The notes below the pieces were generated by a model. The model ran no database searches. It worked only from the letters and a program-made list of their open reading frames with translations, and was not told where the DNA came from. Shown in pieces: positions 1 to 10,290 of a stretch of 31,000 bases of DNA. Where the stretch lies: contig JAHBMJ010001447.1 in the NCBI GenBank assembly GCA_018398765.1, forward strand, positions 1-31,000, in the 5' to 3' direction. The stretch comes from Chromera velia (taxonomy: Eukaryota; Sar; Chromeraceae). The position numbers were made by a program, and so were the translations under genes. The stretch's first letter is position 1. Each line of letters begins with the position of its first letter.

Positions 1-325
1 CTCTTTCCTTAGCCGGTCCTGTGCGTTCGGATCTTTGAATTTTCGGCGGATCGCCCCCTCAAAGTCGTCCCACCCTGCGAGACTTTTCGGTCGCCTGCCT
101 GACCGCCATTGTACTGCTGCTGCTGATGCTGCTGTTGCTGCTCAAGGGCCTGGTTCCTTGCGTGGAGAGCTTCATTCTGTGCTAAGAGCTGGTCTATCTG
201 CTCTTGCTGCCTCTGCTGGGTCTGGAATAACTGCTAGGCCCAGTTCTCCTGGAACTCTGCCCTAAGATCCGACTGTGAGCTGAGTGGGGGATGATACAGT
301 TCAGGGCTCCCCCTGAGGCGGAGGA
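1..325 (-). pseudogene. Ty3/gypsy-like gag fragment, degraded, runs off left edge
   Basis: Read on the minus strand, about 325 down to 1. The segment encodes a Gln-rich coiled coil ([18 protein letters not shown], then Q/H runs), followed in another frame by [18 protein letters not shown] and DRLRKE at the window edge. The W-x2-F-x8-F spacing is typical of gag proteins of Ty3/gypsy-type LTR retrotransposons, though similar motifs could arise elsewhere. Decay is visible: a TAG stop after EFQENWA near base 235, and a frame change between the Gln-rich part (about 105-230) and the WDDF part (about 1-75). Any pol would lie beyond the left edge. No LTR or primer-binding site was identified in 325-1280. 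A cellular Gln-rich protein is the alternative, but the internal stop argues for a relic. Confidence 0.5.
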
Positions 326-1834
326 AAGAGGCTCTTGCTACCACGTAAGAAAAAGTCTAGTGTCTGTGGAGCGCTACAGACCTAAACTTAGTATGACTGG
401 TTACTGCATAAGAACTGTCAGTTTGGGAGTCTTGTAATACCAAAGCTATCAGTCAGGATAGTTACACAGACAAAACGGGCATGCACGTGAGTGGAATTAA
501 TTCTGATATTAATTCTAATACAGATACAACATTAGGGGCGCGCCCATAGAACGACATAGGCATGGACGGACTTGAATGCAAGCTTAGTACTCAACTTAGT
601 GCATGACTGGAAAGACGCTTTCAGGATAATCTTACTCTTTGACTTAATTCATTACAGCATGATTAGCTTGGGCGATCAACTCCGGCTAGAGCGAACAACT
701 ATATATCGCAATGTAACGGTTTCAATCATATGTTAATTAGAGGTTGTGGGGAGAATATGTTTAAAATATAAGTGGATTTATTATTTTTGAAGTGACCGAT
801 CGACCAAGCTTATAAAAAATAAGATATAAATTTATAATTCAATCTAGCTTTGCTAATTGAGGACGTACGAAGCCAATTACTTTAAAGTAATACTCTATGC
901 TCTATTTACTTCTATTCTAGCCTGCTTAATCCAGTGTCGTCTTCAAAAACGAATCTTTGCCAACTCCACAAAAAAATATACAATACTTTTGTCGCCCAAG
1001 GTAGTATAGTAAACCACACTTTAGGAGTAATCTTTGAAGAAAAGCGTTCACTTACACTAACCATGACATTTACATAATTTACATATAACAAAGTTAAATA
1101 TATGGTGCTTTTGGGTGTTTTTAAATGTTTTTTAACATCCGTAAGTCTCTTATCCTTATCGTTTTACTCAAACTCTGACACCATACACTGAGTTATCAAG
1201 CCTGGCGCCTGGAACATAACTTAGCCCACAAGACCGAACAGTTAATTAAGATTTCCTCTTACTTCTGAAACTCAGGCTCGTCACTCTGCGTGAGTAGGTG
1301 GCAGTTCCGTACACGTCAGTAGTCCGCAATTTTTCTCCATCTGTATCGCTGCTGCCCATATATAATTTTTGAATGCGTCAAAATGCATGTACCAATATAC
1401 GTACGTGCATGCGTGCATGCATATATATATATATATATATATATACGTACATATACATATATTTCTTTCTTTCGGTTTCTCGATATGCAAACACGCTCAA
1501 AAGAAGGAACTGGACCTCCAGTATACAAGTTCTCCACCACCTACAAGTCTGTTGCCCGCCAAGTGCAGTCCTGTAGAGAAGAACCGCCACATCAGATGGA
1601 TCAAAAGCCAAGGAAGGACCAAACGAAAGTGATTGAAAGTCCGTCTCGAGAAAAGCACGTACTTCGATTGTAGAGGGATTGAGAGGGTAGTGCCCATCGT
1701 CACAGTACTCACACGTGTAGACCAGTGTGACTTCCCTCAAACGAAGCATCGGGAACAAAGCTGACGCGCTGCTTGACGGCGCGAATACCTTTCAAGGCCC
1801 CACCGCTGTCAAGTAGAGAAAGGCCTTAGCAGAG
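326..1834. other. Gene-free AT-rich block and 5' flank of the CFAP97-like gene
   Basis: Bases 326 to about 1280 are AT-rich and show no convincing coding frame. An (AT)n run with flanking GTGCATGC motifs lies at about 1400-1460. From 1490 to 1834 the composition becomes GC-balanced. A minus-strand open frame (1378-1758, with the short motif CEYCDDGHY) and overlapping plus-strand frames exist here. None could be tied to a family or to a phased splice partner, so none is called. The stretch is probably 5' UTR or an unrecognised upstream exon of the gene that begins at 1835. Confidence 0.4.
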
Positions 1835-2630
1835 ATGGATAGGGCCATTCCGACCTCCAGCAAGATCTGCAGCAGAAGATGGAACGACTACGTCCAAAGA
1901 CTCCATCAGGACGCCCTCCAGTCTGCACGATCACGAACAGACACATCCTCTCCTCGGGGGTACAACTCAAGGCACATGCTGGTGAATGCCAAGAAGCAGC
2001 AGATCGCAGGAGAGAGATATGCAGAGATTGACTACCAAAACAAGTCAGCAGCTTCGGAGTCAGGTCTAATTCCACCCGTTTTCGTCTATGCTCTTCCTCT
2101 CTTTTCTTGATCGCCGCGTCTTTTTTCTGCATGTCCCACTCGTGGTGTCCCCTTCCAAGTCGGTTTCCCCAGTCTGTGCAACCTCAGTCTGAATTCATTT
2201 CTTCAGAGAGCATGCATGCGACCTCTTCGCCCACCTGTGCGTGCACCATACAGCGAGCCTCACTCGTTTTCATCCAAAGTTGTGCTTCTGGACTAAATGA
2301 CTCCGTCATGCAAGGGCCTCAGATCTTCACCTGCAGTCTTGTCTTCCTCTGCCGGAATCTGCCCTGCATGCAGTCATGCGCATTTCATATGCTCTCTTAC
2401 AAGTCTCCCCCCTTACTACGGAGTGCCTGCGTGTCTGCTGCTTCACCACTCCTCTTTTCGTTCTGCACCCCTCACACGTTCGGAATTGCTCCCCGGTAGT
2501 CTGACTCCCCGGCTGATCTTCTGCCTCTCTCCCCCCATTGTCAATTTGCTGCGCGCGTTCTTCTGCACTCGAAACCTTTGTCACTAGGAGTACCCCCTTT
2601 TTAAACCTATGTTCGCCCGATTCCGCGCGC

Positions 2631-2680
<50 letters not shown>

Positions 2681-2768
2681 GGATGTGTGTGTGTCTTTGT
2701 GAGAGTGTGTTCGTGTGAAAGAGAGAGTGAGTGTGTGTGAGCGCGCGCGCGCGCGTGTGTGTGTCTGC

Positions 2769-2844
<76 letters not shown>

Positions 2845-5547
2845 GTGTGTGTGAGAGAGAGAGAGAGTAATACATCTAGTTTGAGTTGACAGGCATCGTC
2901 CCTCTGCTTCTTTTTCATTCTTCTTTCCCCTTCTTGCTTTCATCTCCTGGTATGTCCCTGAAGCTTATTCAACTCACTCTGCCAAACACCGGATTGTTTC
3001 CTCACCCAATCTCATGACCTTGAAAAGCGTACCCTTGTTCAGTTATCCTTGTCTCAGACTTTCTTTCTTTTCGCCCTCTATCTATCCATCCATCCATCCA
3101 TCCATCCATCTATCTACGAAAGCCCGATCACTGTTCTCCCTTCCATGCAGGATTCTGCTCTCCAGGATTTATGACACGATGAGGAAGCCGGGTCTGTCCC
3201 TCGAGGCCCCCTTCAGGGGAGTCTACACTCTCCATGAGCCCCATCAGAAGAGAGTCAGGAGCAGGATTTACGCAGAGAACCTCAGACTCATGAGGAGCCT
3301 TTACAGTGCAAAGCCGTCTCTCAATCACTCAGAATGGGCCAGGCACAGTGAACGGGCACACCAGTATTATTTGAACAAATGCGAATTCGAGGATGTCCTC
3401 TACACACCCAGACCCAGGACTAACGCCTCAGCACCAACAGCGAGAACCGGAGCCTCGTTCCGCAGGAGAAAGAACAGACAACCTCGAACGGCAGGCATGA
3501 GTGCAACCCACACGTCAGTAACTGCATCTCTGTATGCACTTGTGCAAGTCTATGTCGGCTTGCCTGTGTGTCACCGGGTCTATTCGTTGGACTTTCTCTC
3601 TCTGTGATATCGTTGTTTTCCTGTCTGCCGCCGCCCCTGCCTGCCTGCCCTCCCATCTGCCTGTCTTTGCATTAAGCGGTTTTTCTGTCCTTCTTGCATT
3701 TGTCATTTTCTGCGACATTTTTACCCGTCAAAGGTTGGATTCTCCCATTCTTTTCCACCCAGAATGCCTCCCCCCCTTCCCCGCACCTGCAGAGAAGGGT
3801 TCACCTCGGGGATGGAGAACTCGAACCTTGCCGACTACAACTTCGGGAAGGGGAAGCCGAACAGAAGCGGGGTGAGGGCGCCTGGTGCCAGGCCTGTTCC
3901 TTTCCTTCCTCGCGTGCGTCTGCTCTGGAAGGGGGAGGAAGAAATCGATGGAGACAAATTTGCACTGGGTAAGTGGACAAGCTAGGAGGGGATGAGGATA
4001 CTGATGGATTTCCTTTTTCGTCGATGTCTGTTGTGCTTACTGAAAAACCAGCGCCCCACTCGATCCACTCTGCCGCCTTAAACCCTGCTGGGGGTATTTC
4101 TCCTAGTTGCCTTCATGACCCTAGTTGCCTTCGAAAAAGGATTCCTGTTCTCCCCACTTGATTGTACCCCTCAGAATTCGTCACCGACACCGCCACTTCG
4201 CTTCTTGAAATTGTCGCCTCCCCTCTCGGAAAGGCAGGCGTTCCTGCAAGGAAAGAGGAGTCGACAGAGGAGGAGTCAGGGGAGACGGGAGAGACCAGTG
4301 AGAGGACAGAAGAGAACCAAAGCGAAGAAATGACCCTGGGAGCAATTGCGGCCATGGGAGAGGGCGCAGAAGGAAAGTTGGTTCTCCATTTGAATGCAGA
4401 GCAACACGCTGCCATCTCACAGGTCCGCAAGAATGAAATGATAATTTATCTCAAATGAATGTGTGCGATGATTGTGCATCGAGGCTCCGAGCTTCCAGTA
4501 TGTTCTTCAACCCGTAGAGAGGAAATTTCGGCTGTTTGCTCCTACAACTTTCATCTCTTTCTCGCATTGTCAAACTAGAAGGAGGATTTCTCATTGATGA
4601 AAACAAAGAGAGGGAGGACCGGCGAGTTTCTTTTTTTTTTTTGTGCTGAAGCGTTTCGCCAGGACACTGACTGACTGACTGACTGACTGACTGAGTGACT
4701 GACTGACTGAGTGACTGACTGGCTGACTGACTGACTCACTGACTCACTGACTCACTGACTCACTGACTCACTGACTCACTGACTGACGGATGCATTCTAC
4801 GCACTCGTGAGGGAGTCTCTTCTTCTCGTCCCCATCTCCGCCATATTTCATGAAAGCCTGCAGGGATTTGTCTTCAATTTCCCTTCTCTCTCTTTCCGTG
4901 CACGTTCTTTTCTTCCCTTCTGGGGCTCCCTCCCCCAACTTGACGGGGAACGTCCGCCCACGTGGTGAGTGAATGAATGAATGCAGGCCTACCGAGGCGA
5001 CTATGCAGCCGCAGTGAGTGCTCTGTACTTCACGAAGGGCCCCGGAGGGAAGCCCCGTCTGGCCATCAGGCTCCCATCTGCCGGCATCCTGAACAAGGGT
5101 GAGGAGGGGGGAGGGGAGAAAGGAGCGGGGGAGGAAGAGAAAAAGGAGGGAGAAGGAGACGGGCCGGGAGAAGCAGAGGGAGAGGACACATCAGGGCAGG
5201 GAGAGGAGACCTCAGGCGAGGCAGGAGAAGGAGATGTGGATGCAGACGGAGACGGCATCCCCGACACTCCACGTGGGGAGACGGCAGACGAGGGGGATAG
5301 AGGGGACCAGGGGGGCGCCGCCTCTCCCAGTTTGCTTTTTGAGCCCGCCTGTGCCTCCCCTGCCTCCTCCCTTGCATTGGGAGGGAACGACAGGGGAGAG
5401 GGAGAAGAGCAGGAAGCGACGTTGGGAGATGAGTGGCTTGAGGAGAGGGCAGAGGACTTCGTGAATGACGTCAAGTTGGCAGTCCTCACAAGCATCCAGG
5501 CAGACTCAAACCAGGAAAGGGGAGATGAGGCAGAGGAGGAGGAGTAG
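1835..5547 (+). CDS. CFAP97 (Hemingway) domain protein, 5 exons, 518 aa
   Basis: Exons 1835-2043, 3151-3513, 3793-3968, 4175-4422 and 4987-5547 total 1,557 nt, exactly 519 codons with the stop. Introns are 1107, 279, 206 and 564 bp, all GT-AG, with phases 2, 2, 1 and 0 matching at each join. The first splice creates YAEIDYQNKILLSRIYDTM, the heart of the CFAP97/KIAA1430 domain (consensus ERY.EI..EN..LL.RI). The domain spans about residues 15-146 and ends with KPSLNHSEW...QYYL. Family members are cilium- or flagellum-associated, and Drosophila hemingway is needed for ciliary motility; that role is inferred here. A later part (EEEIDGDKFALEFVTD, about 225-350) may be a beta-rich domain seen in protist homologues. 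The C-terminus is a Glu/Gly-rich acidic tail. An in-frame TAG at 1814-1816 precedes the chosen ATG. The donor of intron 2 (3514) was chosen by phase and is the least certain boundary. Confidence 0.82.
2620..2860. repeat. Compound microsatellite in intron 1 of the CFAP97-like gene
   Basis: Consecutive simple-repeat tracts of (GC)n, (GT)n, (CT)n and (GTCT)n, with a second GC/GT block in the middle. They lie inside the 1,107-bp intron 2044-3150. Read through, they give artificial open frames of HTHTHT or RERERE type on the minus strand, which are not genes. The alternating purine-pyrimidine GC/GT part could adopt Z-DNA. Confidence 0.9.
3079..3117. repeat. (ATCC)n microsatellite
   Basis: A run of about nine ATCC/ATCT units, 35-70 bases upstream of the 3' splice site at 3150. 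It contributes to the pyrimidine-rich tract of intron 1. Confidence 0.85.
4666..4787. repeat. (GACT)n tetranucleotide array changing to (GACTCACT)n
   Basis: About 120 bp of near-perfect GACT units inside intron 4 (4423-4986) of the CFAP97-like gene. The left half is GACT with a few GAGT variants. The right half is a higher-order 8-mer, GACTCACT, repeated about six times. That pattern suggests a variant unit that was secondarily amplified. Confidence 0.9.
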
Positions 5548-6259
5548 AATGAAAATGATAAAGCGAGAAAGAAGAGAGAACTGCCAGGCGTGCAGAGGGC
5601 AGTTGATTTTCAGGAGATGTGTTTGTTCTTGGGGTCAGAAGGGAAGGGAGAGGAGGGGGGAGAATCCAACAGAGAAACCAAAGCATCTGTGGGGTGATCT
5701 GAAGAAGCTTGCAAATGGGCGTCTTCCAGAGAACGTGGGGGAAGTAGGGGGGGCGGGAAGGGGTCTGTCTGGAACAGGAAGCTGTGGGAGAACTTTGAGA
5801 GAGAGAGAATGGTACCATGAAGGGAAATGTAGATCGACGACTGCATTGATGTGTAGGTTGGTGGGTGGGTGGGTGGGTGGGTGGCTCCGGCCAGTTGTTG
5901 TGGCAGCTGTCATCCCCCACATCTTCCGGCCCACTGTCTCGATCGCTCCAGTATTTTATGCGCTCCTCGCTGTGTCAAGATAAGAAAGAGAGAAGGTGAT
6001 TTTCGCAGACGGACTCACAGATAGGCAAACGAAGAGACCAGACTTTTTCAAAAAGAAAGGAAATCGTCGATGTACGTATCGGGTAGAAGAGAGGGGGGGG
6101 AAAGGGATCTGTTTCTCCCTCTCGCATCTGAACAGAGGTCTCGATGCTCCTGATATGAACCTTGTCTGTGCTCGAAGGAGAAAACACCTAAGCGCCGCTC
6201 ATTTGAAGAACCAGAAGGGGGCGCTGGCGGAAGTTAGAAACCAGCAGGCTGCTTTCCTC

Positions 6260-6291
<32 letters not shown>

Positions 6292-6511
6292 AACGAAGCC
6301 AGTAAGATTCCCCTCTTGCTGACAACAGAAAGAAAACGGCGGGTGGAGATGATGAGCACTGTGGGAGCAGGACTGCCTCTGGGATCTCGTATGAGTGCAA
6401 CGGCAGGGAGTCCGTCTGTATGGATGCTCGCTTATCGTCCAGCTCGAACTTGCAGCTTGACGCGCGCACTTTGAAGACCCAATTCATGGCATTTGTCACA
6501 CATCCACCGAT

Positions 6512-6548
<37 letters not shown>

Positions 6549-6600
6549 GGTACATGAAGAAAGAGGGCAGAAGCGAGGGAATTACTACTAAAGAACAGGG
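5548..6600. other. 3' flank of the CFAP97-like gene, no gene, several microsatellites
   Basis: No coding frame here could be supported; the overlapping frames are low-complexity. Visible structure: a G-rich (GGGT)n tract at 5857-5884 that could form a G-quadruplex on the plus strand, a (TTTC)n tract at about 6258-6290, and a (CA)n tract at about 6512-6544. The first few hundred bases are probably 3' UTR. No obvious polyadenylation signal was assigned. Confidence 0.5.
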
Positions 6601-7220
6601 GTGCAGCCTGGGTGCCACGTAAGTTTTGGCCAACCTACCCATGTGCAGAGTTGTGGAACGGATTGGCAACGAAACACAGTCGGAAGCCAGGGCCTGTATT
6701 CAATAATTCCTGGTATTGACACTTGTTTTCAATTGAAATATTCACTGGCAGTGAGACCTGTACGAGATTCATTGTATGCCTAGTTGTATGTTATGATCTT
6801 AATATTGCATGGATAAATTGACACTGCATGGTTTTTGTATTTTTTTCTTTATGCCAGTGTTCTATTATACATATATATATATATATATATATGTATGTCA
6901 CGGTATATCTTCATCAAACTTCATGTATGATGTATATGTAACTATCCATGTATCAATAACATAATTATATACTATACATAATTCAATATTGTAGCCTGAG
7001 CAGTGAGCATATATAAACATTAAGAGGCCTAATAAGAGCCACCACATTATACTACAGTGTTGTTTTGTTAGACAGCTTGTTCTGTACAGTCTTAATTGAT
7101 GCTATTCAACTAAGATAAATAACGTTGTTTCGTTTCTTTTCAATTAATACATGTCTGCCCATGTCTATTATACCGTCAGCTGGATCGCTGAGTCACTTTT
7201 TCACATATGTCAGACCAGAT
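6601..7220. other. AT-rich gene-free block
   Basis: Composition becomes AT-rich after about 6,700. An (AT)n tract lies at about 6868-6892. Nothing resembling a coding exon was seen. The block immediately precedes the hAT-like insertion. Confidence 0.5.
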
Positions 7221-7228
7221 GTCGGATC

Positions 7229-7423
7229 CAGGGTTGCTTTTCTTGTCGGTAACAGGTGTAGTCTACCGGCAATTGCCAGTAACCGGTAATGGCCTCAGTC
7301 TACCTTCCTTTTACCAACAAAAAAAAATAATAAAAATTATAAGGTCAAAAAAAAATTTCGCCTGTGGCGCCAACCTTCAAAAACATGTTTTTAAGTGTTT
7401 ATTGACATTTGAAAAAGCCTATT

Positions 7424-7461
<38 letters not shown>

Positions 7462-8097
7462 TTACTATAATTTTAATTATTTTAACTGCTTCGATCACCC
7501 CTATATGAAAGTGACATAAAGTTCTAACAGCTCTGTCTAATAGCTACTCCCTTTTCCTTAAATTGACTCTGTTCCATCTCCTACTGTTCTGCTTCTTTGT
7601 ATCAGGCCTTGAGCCATTGTTTGAGAGCGATCAAAGTAAGGGACGAGTAACGACTTAGCAGTAATTAGCGTAGTTGGCTCCTAAGGCATACTCATCCAGA
7701 GTTCACACCTTACAGAAGTTAATACTGTTCACAACAACATGAAGAGACTTCGTCTTGCTTGTGTCTTTATTCTATTCGATCCATCTGTATTTGTATTCTC
7801 ATCTGTATCAATACAATTAATAATACAGATCCTAGGACCTAGAATCGACCGGTATGCATCACTTAACCTAGTGACTCTCTTACACCTTGCATACTGCCAG
7901 TTACAACTGGACGGTAAAAGTATAGCAAAAGCACTTTTTTGGACTGTGCCACCTATCATTGATTGATTGACCTATAACGGAGTGTGAGTGACTATTATTT
8001 TTCTGCCAAGTCTTTTCCGACTGCCAGTAAACTCTGCTAGTAATTACTGGTTACCGGTAATGAAGCTTGTCTACCGCCGAAAAAATCGGCAACCCTG
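7229..8097. mobile_element. hAT-like non-autonomous DNA transposon, 869 bp
   Basis: The element begins CAGGGTTGC (7229) and ends GCAACCCTG (8097), a perfect 9-bp terminal inverted repeat of the CAGGG..G type known from hAT transposons. It is flanked by a perfect 8-bp direct repeat, GTCGGATC, at 7221-7228 and 8098-8105. That matches the 8-bp target duplication diagnostic of the hAT superfamily. Subterminal copies of ACCGGTAATG occur at 7282-7291 and 8053-8062, and related TAACCGGTAA or CCAGTAA motifs repeat near both ends, as expected of transposase-binding sites. The interior is AT-rich with an (AT)n run at about 7430-7457. No transposase is encoded, so it would have to be moved in trans. The intact target duplication and ends suggest fairly recent insertion. 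Confidence 0.88.
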
Positions 8098-8105
8098 GTC
8101 GGATC

Positions 8106-8559
8106 ACCAGGGTTGGTAGGCATATGTAGAGAAATGCAGGTGCCAGCGCCTTGACCAATTAATAGAAACCAACAGCTGTTTATGACCTAATTTATTTCAG
8201 AGAGAAAGTTTGGTTCCAGCTCATCTAGTATAAAAACTCAGTCTATGGCAGCAGATCTTGAGCCTGTTTTGGCTTATACTCAGTACAGGTCTTTCTAGGA
8301 CAATTTTTTCTCTTCTTATTGGATCTATTATTTTTCGTTAAACTTTCTTACATTTAAAATGGGGTCCTTTTACAAATTATAAGGAACAAATTCAAACAAC
8401 AGATTCAAAGAAGAGTGGGAAAGCACTGGCAAATTATAATAAATAAGCTTATGTTTGAGGCTGTACGCTTCTCACATTTAAGAAAAATAAAATTCAGCTA
8501 GAAATCTAATCAGTTAAAAAAAAAAAATTAACGTTCATATCCAGCCCCTCAAAGTTAGC
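8106..8559. other. AT-rich gene-free stretch between two mobile elements
   Basis: It starts with ACCAGGGTTGGTAGG directly after the hAT target duplication. That resembles a second hAT-type end, but no partner end was found. The rest is AT-rich without a coding frame. Confidence 0.4.
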
Positions 8560-8858
8560 GGCACTGTTAGCCTCGGTTACCCTGTAGGTAGCTAGGATTT
8601 TACAGGATTTTAGCCCAGGATTTTAGCGGATTTTATGGGATTTTAGCCAGGATTTTAGTGGATTTTACGGGATTTTGCCCAAGATTCTGCTGGACTATTG
8701 TTAGCCAGGTTTTTAGCCATACAAAAATATAATTCAGCAGAATCCTGGCTAAAATCCCGTAAAATTCACTGAAATCCTGGCTAAAATCCCATAAAATCTG
8801 GTAAAATCCTGTGGTATTTTATGGGATTTTATTTACTACCTGCAGGGTAGCCTAGTGC
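8560..8858. mobile_element. Fold-back (hairpin) element built from GGATTTTA-type repeats
   Basis: The left arm (about 8560-8695) and right arm (about 8730-8858) are imperfect reverse complements. The left reads GGTTACCCTGTAGGTA and continues as tandem GGATTTTAGC and GGGATTTTAGCCA units. The right reads CTAAAATCCCATAAAATC and ends TACCTGCAGGGTAGCC. The outermost GGCACT of the left arm pairs with AGTGCC of the right arm. The loop is short (about 8696-8729). The DNA could form a hairpin of roughly 120 bp per arm, like fold-back MITEs. No target duplication was established. Confidence 0.7.
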
Positions 8859-8887
8859 CTAGCTAGTTCAGACTAAGCACTAGGCTT
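8850..8887. repeat. Short inverted repeat next to the fold-back element
   Basis: GCCTAGTGC and its complement GCACTAGGC flank a 19-base spacer that contains CTAGCTAG. It overlaps the right end of the fold-back element and may be part of its terminus or a footprint of another insertion. Confidence 0.5.
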
Positions 8888-10290
8888 AGCATACCACCAG
8901 TGGTCCACCACCAGTCTTTTAAGCTAGCTTTTAAGTTTTGACTAAGAATTAATATGACGTTTTTCAGTTAAATTCTAGGTTAAATTCTTGCTTCTTTTGA
9001 ATCATGCAGTGTCCAGCCGCGATTTTGTACTTAAAGACTTGATTGGACTTGCAAGTGTTAGAGCAAATCAAGGTAAACGAATCATCTAGTTTTCTATCCG
9101 GCTCTTTGATAAAATTGTTTCAATGGTGTAGACTGTCGGACAACGCCCTTAACCTTTTACACCGATGAATAGGCTCAGGAGTAGAGCCAAGGAAAAGGGG
9201 GGGAATTTTCGATTGTTGGCAATTTAGAAAGAAGAGAGAAGACAAAGCATAAGAAGCAAGTCTTAGAAAGAGATGAAGCCTAGGATAAAACAGGTCGAAG
9301 CGGTTTGGGCAAGTTGCAAAAGGGTTTCTCAGTCTAAGGAAGAGAAAAATAGTAGAAGAGAGCCTATGAGACAAGGTAAATTGAATCAATCAGGTCTTTG
9401 GCTTTCCTTCTTTGATTTTCTTTTGCACTCTTGCCTACTCCTTTTCTTGATATCCTAATGTGTGACTGAATACTCGAAGTGATTGTCGAGCTCAATGTAG
9501 AAGCAGCTGCAAAGGATGAAAAAAAGGCCAAAGGACGTGCTGCGTATAGTTGGACTGGAAGAGAAAGAGGGCAGAGATAAGCAGGGTCCCAAAGAGAAGA
9601 GTGACTGATGAAAGAAATAGTTCACAGAAAGCCAATTGTCCCGATTTGTATGAGGACGTCGTTCTGCTTTCTTCTTACATTTTCATCCTCTTCTTTCGTT
9701 CGATTGTCTGTCACTCTGTTTGCCAGCGTCTGTGCACCCGTCTGTCTGTGAGCCACCCGGTCTGTCTGCCCGCTGATTCCTTCTTCCGTATTTACTTTTT
9801 TGCTTCTTTCTCTCCACCCCTCCCCCCGCTTCCCCCCCCCTTCGTTTTCTGAAACAATTAAGCAATTGAGTCGACGGGAATGTATCGATCGGACCAACAC
9901 GTACAGCTAGGCGACTTTTGAAAGTTTGTCCAAGGATTCGATGTATTTCAAAGTTCTGAACATGGTCTTTATTGCCACTCCCCCTCCCTGAACAGAAACC
10001 GTAAAAGGACAGATCCATCATCCGTCGATCCCTGCATTTTCCTTCTGTGAGTGAGTCGATCAACGCTGCATACAGACAGTGACTGAATAGAGTCGATCAG
10101 CTGTACGACGTAGAGATGCGTAGAGACAGAATGATAAGCGACAGAAAAGCGGACAGATAGAGGATTCTTGGTGGAAGCGATCTTTCCCGTCTTTCTGTTC
10201 TTTTCTTTATCTGTCTACTTGTCAATCCTTTCCCTCTTCTCTCTCTCCGTACCAGGCTGAAAAGAATCTAGCAGCCAGAATCGAAAAGAA
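8888..10290. other. Gene-free region and 3' flank of the minus-strand gene
   Basis: AT-rich up to about 9,100, then mixed composition. The small open frames on both strands (for example 9683-10063 minus and 9550-9852 plus) have no recognisable motif, and their composition follows pyrimidine-rich tracts. The right part probably contains the 3' UTR of the gene that ends at 10291. No further element was recognised. Confidence 0.4.

Noticed and set aside
2327-2943. Long minus-strand frames rich in HTHT, RERE and DRQTD
   Set aside because: They are translations of dinucleotide and tetranucleotide repeats within intron 1 of the CFAP97-like gene.
5001-5495. 164-aa minus-strand frame rich in Ser and Pro
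   Set aside because: It is antisense to the Glu/Gly-rich last exon of the CFAP97-like gene, which is supported by splice phase on the plus strand.
6597-6640. CAGGGGTGC at 6597 as a second hAT end
   Set aside because: No matching inverted end or 8-bp duplication was found.
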